Source: Romanomermis culicivorax (lineage: Eukaryota > Nematoda > Enoplea > Mermithida > Mermithidae). From it: DNA of 64,000 nt. The notes under the pieces are model-generated. The model was not told where the DNA came from and ran no database searches. It saw nothing but the letters and a program-made list of their open reading frames with translations. Numbering within the stretch: position 1 is the first letter of the stretch; the number at the start of each line of letters is the position of its first letter. This document shows, in pieces, positions 1-13,200 of the stretch. The stretch is from positions 310,001 to 374,000 of the forward strand of contig CAWUHX010000214.1 of assembly GCA_963922205.1 (NCBI GenBank), written 5' to 3'. A program made the position numbers and the translations under genes.

Positions 1-2262
1 ATAGAGAGAAAACTGCCTTCATCACCTACAATGGGCTCTATGAATTTTCAGTAGTGCCTTTTGGTCTCCGCAATGCCCCTGCAACTTTTCAATGACTTAT
101 GGACTTAGTCCTAAGTGGTTTGCAGTGGTCAAGTTGCCTAGTCTATCTAGATGATGTTTTGGTGTTTGGAAAGACTATCGATGAACACATCACCCGATTG
201 GAGGAAGTTTTCCAACGATTACAAGATGCTGGTTCCAAATTAAGACTAGAAAAATGTCACTTTTTGCAGTCAGAAATCTCTTACCTTGGTCACAGAATTT
301 CACCAGCAGGGATTCGACCTGATGAGGGGAAGATAAAAGCAGTCCAGAAATTCCCTACACCAACGAACATAGACCAACTTCGAAGTTTTCTTGGCTTGGC
401 CAGTTATTACAGACGATTTATTAAAAACTTCGCCAAAATTGCTCACCCTCTACATCAACTGCTGAAGCTAAATCAACAGTTTTATTGGACGGACAGCTGC
501 CAACAGAGTTTTGAAACTTTGAAAACTACTTTAGTCACATCACCCCCTGTTGATTCACCCAGATTTTCGCAAAGCATTCACATTACACACAGATGCCTCA
601 ATTGAAGGAATAGGTGCAGTACTTTCACAAGAGATTGAGAAAGGTGAACAACCAATAGCATTTGCTAGTCGAAGCTTGAACAAAGCTGAAAGAAACTATT
701 CAGTCACTGAGCAGGAAGCATTAGCAGCAGTTTGGGCTGTGAAACACTTTTGACAGTACCTGTACCAACAAAGAGTAACAGTTTACACTGACCACCCAGC
801 ACTTAGCAGCGTTTTTCCGAAACCGAACCCCTTTGGACGAATTGCAAGATGGGGACTAGCCTTACAGGAATTTCAAGAACTAAACATCAAGCACCGACCG
901 GGAGGTGTAAATAAAAATGCTGATGCTTTATCCAGACACCCCATCTGTGCTGCTGCTGCAGAACCTACTAATCATTTTGGGACACCAGAAATGAAGAATA
1001 AAATTCGTAGCACTCAGGAAACAGATGAATTTTGCAGAAAATATTTGAATTACATTTTGCTTAACAACCTACCAATTGATCATAAGGAGGCACAGCATGT
1101 ACAACTCACAAAGAATGAATATTTGACAGTTGAGCGCATATTGTATCGAGTACCCGAACCACCAGAAGTAGAACCCAAATTAGTTGTGCCTAGATCAATG
1201 ATTGACGAAATTTTAGAAGCCTGTCATAATGACCTTTTTCTGGTCATCTGGGATTTGTTAGGACATTGGCTAGAATTCGTACACATTATTTTTGGCCTGG
1301 GATGTATAAAGACGTCCAAATCCATTGTGAAAAGTGTGTGAGTTGTGCAATGAAAAAGACAGAAGGGAAAAGAATAAGAGCACCATTGGTTCCAATCCCT
1401 GTTACAGGACCTTTTGATCACATGGCCGTTGATATTTTGGGACCTTTACCTATGACCGAAAATGGACACAAATATGCCATTGTTTTCACAGAGTATTTGA
1501 CAAAATACGCCACTGCTATACCCATACCTGATGGGACAGCAGAAACAACAGCGCGAGTTTTTGTTACAGAAGTTATTCTACGTTTTGGAGCACCCCTTAT
1601 CCTCTTATCTGATAAAGGAGCCAATTTTTTGTCAGCTCTTGTGCTTAAAATTTGCGAATTGTGTGGTACTCGGAAAATCAATACTACAGCTTATCACCCA
1701 CAAACAGACGGACTCACTGAGAGATTCAATAAAACTCTATGTACTATGGTCGCCATGTATGTTAACAGTGAGCATACCAATTGGGACAAATATCTACAGT
1801 ATGCCTGCTTTGCATACAATAGCTCGCCACAAAAATCAACCAAATACTCACCTTTTTTCCTCTTGTTTGGTCGCCATCCGAACTTGCCCATCGACGCTGC
1901 CTTGACCTTTCGACCGAGCTGGTATCGCATTGATTTTGATCACTACGCTGACGAATTCCAACGTTTCTTGTCGGAGAGCCTTGGTCATCTGCAAGAAAAA
2001 CATTGAAAAAGCACAGAAAATGCAAAAGCTACAATACGACAAAAAGCAACACGAACTCCAACTGAAAATTCGGGATGAAGTTTTCAAATATAATCCTACC
2101 GTCAAAATTCGTCATTCTCCGAAATTCACTTTCCCATGGCAAGGACCCTACATCGTTTAGGAAATAAGGCCCCCTATAGTTCGCATCAACTTACCTAATG
2201 CACGAGGAACACAAGCGGAGTGGATACATATAAATCTACTCAAGAAAAAGAAAAGTACATAA
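1..2262 (+). pseudogene. Ty3/gypsy retrotransposon pol fragment (RT-RNase H-integrase), decayed
   Basis: The 3' part of a gypsy-type pol enters from the left window edge. Reverse transcriptase is seen from the [11 protein letters not shown] block, followed by the catalytic YLDD at about 142-153, a connection domain, RNase H (TDAS at about 589-600, the TEQEALA block near 706-726) and a tail with NADALS at about 919. The integrase has a CxxC zinc knuckle near 1337-1350, then a DDE core: D in AVDILGP (about 1425-1445), D in LLSDKGANF (about 1605) and E in LTERFNK (about 1710). Coding continues to a TAA at 2260-2262. It is dead: TGA at 91-93, a frame change between 545 and 600, TGA near 751, another frame change near 1262 and a TAG at 2158. 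Gag, protease and the 5' LTR are outside the window or missing. Confidence 0.9.
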
Positions 2263-2334
2263 GATAAAAGTGAAACCTCGCCCACCAAGATACGATCAGA
2301 AGAAATTTCATTAGAAAATATGCAAGAAGTGCCT

Positions 2335-2905
2335 CTAAATGTCCGGGAAACGGTTCAAAAATGCATTCGACCACTCGTCCCATGTGTGAAGAGGGGGATT
2401 CCTAGCTTCGACGTCTGCAAGGTAAATTAGGGCAGGGCCCCGCAGATAGGTGGACAAAAATGCAGTTTTCCGATTTAAGGTAGTGGTTCCAGCCAACACT
2501 GATATCCTTGAAAATCGTTTTTCCCAATCTGTCCAATTGATATCACTGGGGTCTCCAGAGAAAGGTATCAGGTCTCCAGAGTGTTGAATTATCGGTCGTG
2601 TGTCATACATTTCTCCCACATGATTCACAGTTTGACGCAGTAATTCTTGCATTTCTTGTAAGTTTGCCAATGGATTTGGTTGTGCCATTTCTGGATCAAA
2701 ATTGACTTCTGCTAATTCTTCTTCACTAGATGAGCTACTATCTGATTCTGGGGGTGAAACTGTGTTTGCACTGTTTTTTGTTCTTCTAGGTTCGAGAAAA
2801 TTGTGAGTGGCGTCTGCAATGATATCGTCAACAGTATCAAAAAGTGCTCTGCGAGCCGTAATTGAACAGTGATCAAAGGCGAAGTTTTGCGGTCAGTAAG
2901 ATTTG
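2335..2905 (-). pseudogene. gag-like retrotransposon fragment
   Basis: An open frame on the minus strand, about 190 codons, has the look of a gypsy gag N-terminal half: an acidic serine-rich segment (run SSSSSEEE at about 2715-2740), then a Met-Ala-Gln start-like point at 2688 and a capsid-like stretch with FSGDPSDINWTDWEKRF and AFLSTYLRGPALIYL blocks, close to the F-G-D...W..F pattern of many retrotransposon capsids. It stops at 2335 right next to the 3' end of the plus-strand pol, so the two pieces meet tail to tail and cannot belong to one uninterrupted element. The frame is closed upstream by a TGA near 2906, so its real start is unclear. Confidence 0.6.
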
Positions 2906-3044
2906 TGTTAGCAAAATTTACTGAGTGAGAAAAGTTTTTGGACAAAGTGTTCCTTGGAGATAAGAGGAATCTGTCTTTCCAAGTCCAAATAATTTCGGTG
3001 ATCCTTTTTGACTAAAATCGATCAGAAGGTGATGAGGTGTCGAG

Positions 3045-3062
3045 TCCTGTCTTGACTCGCCA
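3045..3062 (-). other. possible LTR end and primer-binding site
   Basis: On the minus strand a TGG-starting stretch (3062 down to about 3045, TGGCGAGTCAAGACAGGA) lies two bases after a sequence ending in CCCCACA, as expected for an LTR end followed by a tRNA primer-binding site. It lies about 140-160 bp upstream of the minus-strand gag-like fragment, the right place for a 5' LTR. The LTR would run from 3065 rightwards on the plus map; its far end is not defined. The primer tRNA is not identified. Confidence 0.35.
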
Positions 3063-3246
3063 CTTGTGGGGCTGTTGAGTTGTCAAAAACTGAATGTGGT
3101 TTGCTGGTACAAATTTGTGATCCTGTGATTTTGATATTTATAAACCTCGTTGTATTCTTTGCTGTTTTTGGTTCTTCGCTCATGTTTTAGGTTTAGACGA
3201 TGGAGTGAACAAAGAGGATAAATAAAAAAAGGAAGAAACTGGGGCG

Positions 3247-3657
3247 ATGCTAGGAAGGTAAGTTGGATGCAAGACTCAAAAAGATGTGAACAAACTCTAA
3301 TAGTGTTAAGAAGACATACGGTAACCAATTCAAAGATTCTTTTATTTACAGACGCGGCTATTACGAAGCGGCAAGAAAATTGACGACCATGGGTGAACAA
3401 AAGAGCGAAAAATACATTACCCATCTCCAAAAGTAAGAAAAAATACAGCTTATATATAAAATATTATGCGAAAAAAACTAGAAAGCGAAAAGGTCAGATA
3501 TCATCAAATTTCATCAAATATTTTTTTTTCGATGCAGGATTCCAATGGCGACAAGGCGTATGATGCAAATCGTCCATCGATTCCGATCTTTTGGTGAGTC
3601 TTTATCATCCAAATTTATCTAAAGTTTTTTTTCCTATCTTTTCCTTCATTAGAATGA
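3247..3657 (+). CDS. possible small spliced gene, unknown function
   Basis: Four segments join in phase at good splice sites: 3247-3257 (ATG, donor GTAAGT), 3352-3432 (acceptor ACAG, donor GTAAGA), 3538-3593 (acceptor GCAG, donor GTGAGT) and 3653-3657 (acceptor TTAG, stop TGA). The product would be 50 residues, basic, with RRGYYEAARKL near the N-terminus and HRFRSFE at the C-terminus. The introns (94, 105 and 59 bp) match the short introns of FNTA. I recognise no family. The first coding exon is only 11 nt, so the true gene may have more exons upstream, or this may be a chance chain of sites. Confidence 0.3.
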
Positions 3658-3740
3658 CTCACGTAACTGGAACGAGTGAAGGACGACGTCAAAGAAAGCT
3701 AAGAGGTTAGTTTTACTGTAGCTTTTTATCAGCTTTCCGA

Positions 3741-4028
3741 CACAATGTGTCGCACTTAACGCTCATTTTAGAAGTCAATATTTCAATCAAATTGTTGAAA
3801 AGATTCTAATAGACAGCGCAATTTGCAAGAATATGTGCAGCGCCTTACCCCTTGACCTCCCGCGGGGCGTGTGGCCTGGCCCTTCACAATGTGTCGCACT
3901 TAATGCTCATTTTAGTAGTCAATATTTTAATCAAATTGTTAAAAAGATTCCTAGAAACAGCGCAATTTGCAAGAAATTGTGCGGCGCCTTACCCCTTGAC
4001 CTCCCGCGGGTTGTGTGGTCGTGCCCAA
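3741..4028. repeat. tandem duplication, two copies of about 144 bp
   Basis: Copies start at 3741 and 3885 with CACAATGTGTCGCACTTA and diverge slightly. Each includes the block CTTACCCCTTGACCTCCCGC and a GC-rich end, unlike the AT-rich surroundings. No coding potential recognised. Confidence 0.8.
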
Positions 4029-4211
4029 GCCTCCCAAGGTGGTGTCCCTGCCGTTTGACGCGTTTTTAGCTTCTTGTAGCTACTTTAGAATTAGATGAGC
4101 AAGTTGATTCTTTTGCAACATTGATCGATAATCTGACAAATAAACTGTGTATACACTTATCATTATAACGCTACAGTGCGCACCAGCTGCAGTAATACCG
4201 TTAGCACTTTT

Positions 4212-6370
4212 GGCACTTGTGTAGTTTAGGGAGTACGGAATTTTTTTTTCAAAATTTTCCCAAATTTAAACTTTAACATCTAAAATGATGATGCTGATTA
4301 CTAATATGTCAATAGTTTCCCATCATTAAATCAAATATTTGGACTGGAAACTGGGTGTACTCCTATGACAAATTTTTTTCCAAGTTCACATATTTGTGAT
4401 CATGTTACGGTAAGTCGATGATGTTGATCACGAATGTGCCGATAGATTTCCATTCTATCAATTATATTGATCGTATGATTTGCATTTTATTAGTCTGAAG
4501 TAGCCTATCTTGCGAAATTTGCATTTTTTACGAATTATGACAAAATCGATTTTTTTCCGTCAAAATTTGGTAAGTCGTTGAAACCCAAATGATGTCACAC
4601 AATAGAACAACGAAAGCGACCAAATAATACACACTGCACTCACTCGAAGTGAATTATCGACTATTGCAATTGTATGTAGTGTAAACTGAAAACTGATGTT
4701 TTTTACACAAACTATGTAATGTTGATAAAAATGCAAACCTCACAGTTACAGCAAATGTTTTCTGGTCAATATATTTGATAGCACGGTAAACCACTGGCAT
4801 TTTCGTGATTAGCATCATCAGTTTACCAGGGTTGGCAAAAACCAAACTTTTGAAATTTCGACTTTTTGGTTTTTTGGTTTTTTAGTGGTTTTTTATGGTT
4901 TTTAATAGTTTTTTTGGTTTTTCTATGGTTTTTTAGTGGTTTTTTTTGGTTATGTTTGGTACATCAAAATAACTATGTAAAAAACTGCTGGAAGCTCCCT
5001 GTATCATCTAGGATTAGTTAGGGAGCCGTAAAATGGCAGCTAGAAGTATTAATCTTATCAGAAGTGTCATTATTTTATGCTTTAGGAAATCCCTATTTAG
5101 CAATAGAAATACAGTAATAGTGGGCACATAAAAAAGGAACCATGAGTGAAGAACACAGGAAAAGTAAAAATGGAACAGAGCATGCGATATGTAAGGGGCG
5201 AATTCAAGGAAAAGAAGAAAAATTACAAATAAAGCGAAATATACAATACACAATGCACGTAATCAAAACTCAAAAGAAATCAACTACAGAATTGTATCAA
5301 TGCATCACATATATACATATGCACAGAGAAGTTGAAATGACACAATTTTTAAGTATATCGTTTTCGATAAGAGGGTTTTAAATTGATAGATTATTACATA
5401 TGTTATTAATATTACAAATTGCAGTTGAAGGTCACACATAGACATTTAAGATGTTTCCAAATTTTTGCTTTTCAAACCTGTCTACGAGCTATAACTACAG
5501 CAGGTGGGTCTTAGTATATATACTATTCTCGCTTGCATGATAAATACATATTTTTGTACGATTTTTTCTACTTAGTAGCGACGTCAAGTCCCATAAAAAT
5601 GAACCACTAAAAAGCTCCTCTCTTTGTTAACCTACAGTACGCTTAACTGATCTGTATAAAATTTCATTATTGCTGTCTCATTTATATGTTGAAATTTCGA
5701 GCTAAGAAAATTAAAAAGCTTACCGTAACAATAAATTCAGTATATTAAACTCACTCATGTTTTATAACATTTTGATGATGATATGGATCAATGGATGTCA
5801 CTCCCTATGGTCGGAGTACACTCCACGAAAGATTTAGTGTCTACTTTTTTGTGAGCAAATTATAGCAAAGTTGACTCATGTACTAAATGTGTGCTTGCAA
5901 GATGGATACAACGGATATCGATTGATTTATATTACATCTTTTGAGTACGAAATGTATCATAAAAATACGACTTTTTTCTACTTTGTAGTGAAGTCAATTC
6001 AACTAAATTAATTGTTTTGTTGATTTAGATAGACACCAATACATGCCTAGAAGATCGACTAATGTGAAAAAGCAGTTTCCCAATGATTTTGGAAAAAAAA
6101 CCAAAAAACCAGAGATTTTCCAATTTTTTGTTTTTTTTAAAAAACCAAAAACTAAAGCCTTGCCAACCCTGCAGTTTACCCATGACATGATCACAAATAT
6201 GCAAATCCTGAAAAAAAATTGTCATAGTACTCCCTGTTTCCAGTTAAAATATTTGATTTTATGGAAAAATATTGTCGTATTCGTAATCAGCATCATCATT
6301 TTTGCCCGAAATGAGCAAATTTGGGAAAATTGTGGAAAAAATTTCGTACCCCCTAAACTACACAAGTGCC
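4212..6370. mobile_element. non-autonomous TIR element, TSD GCACTTTT
   Basis: The ends are inverted: GGCACTTGTGTAGTTTAGGG at 4212 and its complement ending at 6370. Similarity between arms continues for roughly 190 bp (4212-4400 against 6180-6370). The flanks carry a perfect 8-bp duplication GCACTTTT (4204-4211 and 6371-6378), typical of hAT-like insertion. There is no transposase. A second element (4827-6171) is inserted inside. Confidence 0.85.
4827..6171. mobile_element. nested TIR element, CAGGGTTGGCAA ends, TSD CAGTTTAC
   Basis: It starts CAGGGTTGGCAAAAACC and ends GCCTTGCCAACCCTG, with a perfect 8-bp duplication CAGTTTAC at 4819-4826 and 6172-6179. Subterminal regions are strings of GGTTTTTT (left) and AAAAAACC (right). 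No transposase is seen; the short open frames inside have no recognisable family. CAG ends and 8-bp duplications point to hAT. Confidence 0.85.
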
Positions 6371-7261
6371 GCACTTTTCTCGTGGCCCACCGTGACCTTT
6401 TTTTTGCGGTTTATGTGATTTCACAGGGAGAATATATTTTGGTGGCTCCGTGAATACAGTACGTGTACAACAAAGTACAAATCACTTATTCCCCGCTTCC
6501 TTGGCCAAACGCACCAATTTTTTGGTGCATCGAATAATCAATATTTTGCCATTTTCTCAACATTTTTACTGAAGATGCACAATTTGGCAGTAAACAGTAA
6601 ATTTCCCAATCCCAACAATTACAACATAGACTTCTGCGCTACGCGTAAGAAAATTGTAACCTCGGTAAAATGTCGAAAAGCACACAACAAAAATCTTCGT
6701 ACGAAGCCAAAAATGTTTGTCTCCTACAAAAACCAACTGTTCTGTACATCTGTCAATTTCTCCACTTTCATACATCAAAATCACTCATGCAGTAAATGCA
6801 TTTTCAAATCTATGGACACCGGTAAACATTTTTTTCATACTGACCACGCACTCAATAAAAATAGCCAATAGCAGTTCTTCTAAACACATTGCCTTCAAAG
6901 TGGCTTATCCATTATGACACTTCCAAAATTTTGTGTACCAGTATTTTGTTCCATTTCACTCGACCAGTAAGTCATTCTCACTGGGGTGCTAAATGAATTT
7001 CCAAACCTAAGACCGAGGTAATACCCCCTTACCTCCTATGGAGTGCTCTGACCTGCGCTAATGAAAACTTTAGCCGCCCTAATAAAAATTAAAACAAATT
7101 GGAGGAGAATTAGCGGCTGCGCTGATGGGTATGCCGCTGCAAAGTATTAATACGAGAGTAGGTACACGTTATTATCTAGATATCCGCGTGGCTGTTAAAC
7201 CAAAATATACCATCTTGTCATCCACTGTTTGCAAAAAGTGATTATATCTGTTAGTTGGGAA
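6371..7261. other. upstream region of FNTA, no gene recognised
   Basis: AT-rich non-coding DNA. A stretch near 6690-6755 (AAATCTTCGTACGAAGCC and following) resembles the subterminal sequence of the hAT at 17.7-24.7 kb, so a small remnant of that family may be present. Nothing else supported; no convincing core promoter seen directly upstream of the FNTA ATG. Confidence 0.4.
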
Positions 7262-10200
7262 ATGGATGTCGACGGTTGGATTCCGTATGATAAGCGATCA
7301 GAATGGTCGGACTTGACGCCAATTTTCCAAACTGACGAGGAAAAAAGTGTTGTTAATATCGCATATTCAGAAAAGTGTAAGCTGAAAGAAATATAGTAGA
7401 ATTAAAATCTACCAACCTACTATTTTTTGCTTTTAGTTGCCCTGGTCTACGCGTATTTTCGATCTATTATTCAAGCGGAAGAAAAAAGTGACAGAGCTTT
7501 AGAACTGACCAAAGATGCAGCATTATTGAATCCTGCGAATTATACTGTGTGGTAGGTACGCAAGGTCGAATAATATCGTTTAGTAAACGCTTATTTGTTC
7601 TAGGAAATTCAGGCGAGATTTGATTTCACATTTAAATAAAGATGTCGATCAAGAAATTATTTTTTGCCACAGCGTTATCGAGGAAAATCCGAAAAACTAT
7701 CAAGTTTGGTGAGAAATTGAAGTTCAATATTTTCGCTTGTGAAGAAATCGGTTTTTTTCTGATTGAATACTTAACATGCATGTAATAGGGCATATGGAAT
7801 CCCCACTCAAATTTTTTCGGCACCCGTTATTCGGCTTTGAGTACCTGTTGCGTCCCTAGCTCATATATAGAATAATTTGAAAGTATCGTTTTGTCCTTTT
7901 TACGTTACTGTCATTGAACTCGTGATCAGTGCTGGACAGAGGCTAAAATCCTTGCAGCTATCAAGATCTACTTCTAGCTTAGTGACAGAAAAATCAACTT
8001 ATCGGCTCAGCATTAACTCACTAGTATGACAAAACCAGTCATGTAATAGGGGTAGTCGGGGTGATATTTCACCACCCTCCTAGGTTCTAGGTTCGGCTAC
8101 CCCAATCTTTCTAAAATACGTTAACGACCCCTCTCTTTCAGATGTTACTGCAACTATCACATTAGTGTCTGTTGTTGTAATACATCTGCAAACTTTTAAC
8201 CACTCCCATATGTTGAAGCTGTCACGTGTCTAAATAAAACGATATTCTGCATCTTTTTAAACTGTTGTTTTTTGTAAATGTGATTTTCTTACCTCTTGAA
8301 AGCGACTTTACGTGTAAAACATGGAAGGATGACATATCCATTTTTTGGTGAAACTCTTCCCAGTTTTAAGTTTTCAGATGTCTAGAGCCATGTTAAATAA
8401 TATCTTATTTCTATCCAATGTTTGTTATTTTCATCGATTTCATCATCTTTACTTGATCGTATTTTATAAGTATCATCGGGCCTGTAGGCAGGGGGTTGGG
8501 GGGCCATGGCCCCCCAAATGTTTCAAGTGTTAAAAAAACGCAAAGGTACCTTTGTTTTTTTTCGTCCAAGGAAGAGTCAAGTCAGAAATACCAATTTTAC
8601 AGTAAATTAAGTGAAAAAATGTGTGCTCCCCAAAAAAAATTTCTGGCTACAGGCCTGAGTATCATGATATTTGCGAAGCTTCATGAGCACTAGAATTTTT
8701 GTCTTGACAAATAGTGTATCCCTGAAAATACTAGATTAAAGCTGACTCACCGACGTCATTGTGATCTGAAGGTCTTATGACGTCCTCGATGGGCAGTCGA
8801 TGAAAATCATCAGTTTCTGTCGTAGACAACCTTTTGAGAGATAGAAAATTTAATTAACTGAAATTAACCTTAAAGTGCCTATGCCTTTGTCCAGTTTTCA
8901 GAACATCTCCGGCCTGGAGATCGTTGACCGAAGTTGCCAGAGGCTAGAGTCATCTCCTCTGATCATTATCCTCACACCTTCCCCCAAATAGATGAATATC
9001 GGATTCCTCCCATAATGTCACCCCAACCAGCCTGACCGATGTGTTACATGTATGCTTCATGATAATAAAAATCAAAACTACCGAATTTGTCGCTTATGCC
9101 GGTAACACTTACACACTTTTCCATGTCAAAATCTACCTTCCATTTCAAATAATTCCTTTCTTTGACTTGAGATTGAACCGCCAATTTTGAATGTTATTTG
9201 AACGACAAACTATTTAGAGTCTCTATTTAGGCATCATCTTAAATTGTTAGTCGAAATATCGGGTAACTGCGGAGAAGAACTACAGTTTACCGACTTGATG
9301 TTGAGGGACGATTCAAAAAATTATCATGCTTGGCAACATAGGTAAGTTTTCAAACTAATAAAATATCTTGAATATATTGTCCTGCTTTCTCCTACGCAAT
9401 ATCCGTAAAAATATTAAGTTTCTCCGCAAGTTTGAATTCTCACTGTAAATAAATTGGTGGATTAGAGGAATTGGTAGATTATTGATGAGGCGGAACAATT
9501 TATCATACCTGTAATCACTTGAGTACTACCCGATAAAAGCAATTTTTGAGGGGAGTAAGCATACATGCACGTTAGGGTGGTAGGGGGTAAACCCCCTGTA
9601 TGAGACCCAGGACACCTTCTCTGGTCCAAAAAATCGTCGAACACCCCTCCCTGAACTTTTTCTAAAACAGTTTTTTCGATGATTTTTACGCATATTTTGT
9701 CTAAGAAACATGCTGGTGGGACTTTTTTCTTTTTTTGCTCACCTATCCCCCGCTCCCCTCGATAAAAAGTCCAAGGACCCTCCCCTGGGAAATTCTTGCC
9801 GTGCATGTCTGTGAGTGAGTAGCCAACTTTCTGAAGCTTCTAGGTTGGGGATGAGCAAGTGTTTAGAAATGCATTTTGTCGATTAAAAAATGAACAAAAT
9901 ACGTCTGTAATTAACTAATTTTTGCTTTAAAATAATACTGAGCATTATTTCGGCGCGTATTTTTTATTCTTTGGTCGATTTTTGCTCCAAAAAGAGTAAT
10001 TTTCGACCAAAAAATGGGTTTTTTTCGTGGATTTCCGGCCAGCTGGGGATAGCTGTCGACAACTGAAAGCTGGAGGAGAGGATCGTCGACAAATAACTAT
10101 ATGATTGAAAATTTGGGGTGCACTCAGGGTTTTTTCCGCACGCCTTCATCCGCACCATGCGGAAATGACCCAAAAATTTTTCCGCACACGAAAATTTTTT

Positions 10201-13200
10201 CCGTTCGAAGTTTAAATCATTTGAAAAATATGTGAAATGAGCGAAAATTATAGATTGCTAAGAAAATAATGTGAAGTATCTGTTTCTCTAGCTCAAAAAC
10301 ATTATTTTAGCTTGATTAAACAAAATTAATAGTTGCTGCTTTCATTTCTGTTATTAGCTGATGATTTATAGATTTCAATTGATTTTCCAATTGATTCAAT
10401 TTCTACATTTTGATATTCTAGAATGCTGAAAAATTAGCCTTTTAAACCATTATCTCTAAAATAAAAGATTTGCATTTTCAGTCGAAAATCGTGTAGTTTC
10501 CCAATGACCAAATTTGTGTTCACAAAGTTCAGAAAACTTCAAGTGAGAGAAAGAATTCATGAAGATCAACATTAAATCTCAATTTTCAACAAAATCCGAA
10601 CCTAATACTGAAGATTACTAATCGATGAATGGGATGAGGAACTTTAAATCATGAAAACCATGCACACTTAACTTCCGATGCATCACACCAGAGAATTTTT
10701 GAACAAAGGAGCTACTGAAATGTTGGAAAATGTATTCTAGAGATAATTTGTAATACTTTCGGTTTAGATTTTTCCTAGAAAAATGATGGTATTAAATAAA
10801 TGTGTGGGGAAATGTGGAAAAAATCAGCTAATTCGTATGAAAATTCCAATTCACACTACAAAGTGACGAGTTTTACTCACTCTAGCAGAGACCTATAAGA
10901 TTGATAGAAACAATCAGGGACAACCTAGAAATCAAAGTAAACTTCTTTTTGGCTGCGCTTCAGCTAAATTGTAGTTAATATTATAAATTATTTTCTATGC
11001 CGGCGCGGAGCGCCGGAAAAATTTGAGATTTTGACCAGCTAAATTGCACCAACCTTTTCACCAATGCCAGCAGTAGAAACACCCAAAAAAATTTCCGTTC
11101 TGTGCGGAAATGCCCAAAAAATTTTCCGCACAGCCTAAAAAAAGTCCGCACTGTGCGGAAAAAAACCCTGGGTGCACTCTTCCCCGCAATCCACGTATAT
11201 GCAGGTATCCAATTAACTGATCTGATGTCCTTTATTATAGCTTAGGCAAAAATAAAGTTTTCTGATTTTATATTAGCAGTAAAACGCAGTATTCACGTAC
11301 TGTTTTATATATTTTTTTATGATTTCTAAAACTTTAGACAATGGGTTGTCAAAATATATAGATTATGGTCGAACGAGTTAAGCTATTCGGAAGAACTGCT
11401 CATTGACGATATTCATAATAACTCGGCTTGGAATTATCGATATTACGTAATCAGCAATACGTCTGGGTTCCTATCGGAAGTACTGGACAGTGAATCAGAG
11501 TAAGTTTTGAGCACAATATACTCCTGAGATGTTAAGAAGTTATAGTTTGGTTGACAAATATATTTAAAGTCGATACAAATTGAAAAGAATAGTATAGACA
11601 TTTCTAAACATGATTTCTAAACACGTATTCAACGAATATGTAACATTCATTCGCTTAAAAATAAAGCCAGCACCATACAGAAAGTGGGGAGTAAACCCTC
11701 CTACATGAGACCCAGGGCACCGTCCTGGCCTGAAAAAATCATCAAACACGTCTTGAACTTTTCCTGAACAGCTTTTCTGATTAATTTTATGCCTATTTTG
11801 TGTGAATAACATTCTTGTGGAGCTATTTTTTCGTTTTTTGCTCGCTCACCCCTACTAACTCTCGATAGGAAGCCCGAGGACCCCCCTTTAAAATTCTTGC
11901 TGTGCGTTTCTGTCCAACACTCACTGCAAAAATTCCGATGTTATCTAAAAATAACTATGATAACAGAAATAAAAATACGTGTGCTTTTGTAGAACAGTGA
12001 AACATTTGAAATTCTATGTTGAAATAGTTTTTTTGCATTGAGTCGATTTCTGTAATTCTGCAAAAATACCATTTTTACGAAAAAACAGTACTCACAGCAT
12101 TTTGTTTTCTTATCCTGATCGTATTTCTTTTTTCCTCTTAAATGCATTATTACGGTACTCCCAGGGCCGTGCGCAGGATTTTTTCATGGGGGGCGGACTA
12201 GATTTTTTCACTGAATAGCCCCAGAAAATGTTGATCTTACGCGGATGATATACTGTGTGCATCACCGTTTTTTTCCTCTAAGATTTTTTCCACATGAGAA
12301 CCGGACCCAAAATTTTTTTCCTCATTTTCCAAAAATTTTCCACATTTTTAAAAACGCTTATAATGTGGCTACGGATCCTTTTTTATGCATTTTAGGAGCA
12401 TACCCAAGCATTTTGTTGTATTTGTAGTCATAAACCTGCAAAAATGAGGAAAAAATTGAGAAAATTCTGGTTATGTTAGTCAAAATGAGCTCATGAAGAA
12501 TATATTGGTGTTCTATATAATGGTCCGGCGCCGAGCGCCGGAAAAATTTTTTGATTTTCAGTTTCTAAAACGCTGGAAAATGAACTTTCATAACGTTGGG
12601 AAATAAATTAAAATCAGACTGATGAAGCGTAATTTGCCTCCCATTCCGGCGCGTAGCGCCGGAAAAATTTTCGGGTTTTTGTATTCTAAAACGCTGAAAA
12701 ATAAATCTCTCCATCAGATAATTCGTGAACAAATGTTTTGAAATCGCGTTCTAGAGTAATGTCTTCAATTTCCACCTTCAATAAACGCAAAAGTTCAGAT
12801 TGCAAACGTTAAAAAAATTCCAATCATCGAGAGAAAAAATTGAGAGACTTGAGGAAAAATCTCTATTTTCGGCGACATAATTGACTGTAAACGATTAGAA
12901 AATGAAACGAGCTAACTTGATTGATAGAAACTGTTGATCATTAATTAGTACGTCGAAGTAGATATGATAACGGCCGCGCCTGATAGAATATAGTTATAAT
13001 TATACCCATGACCGGCGTGAAGCGCCGGAAAATTTTGAGATTTTGACCTTTTAAAGTCCACCAAAACGCATGTTTTCGGTTTAGAGTTGCTGCCTCAATG
13101 GGGGGGGGGCGGCCCCCCCCCTTGCGCACGGCCATGGGTACTCCTTATACTCTAATTCTCCAGAACAAAACCCCGAACGGATCACTGATAGGTTGATGCT

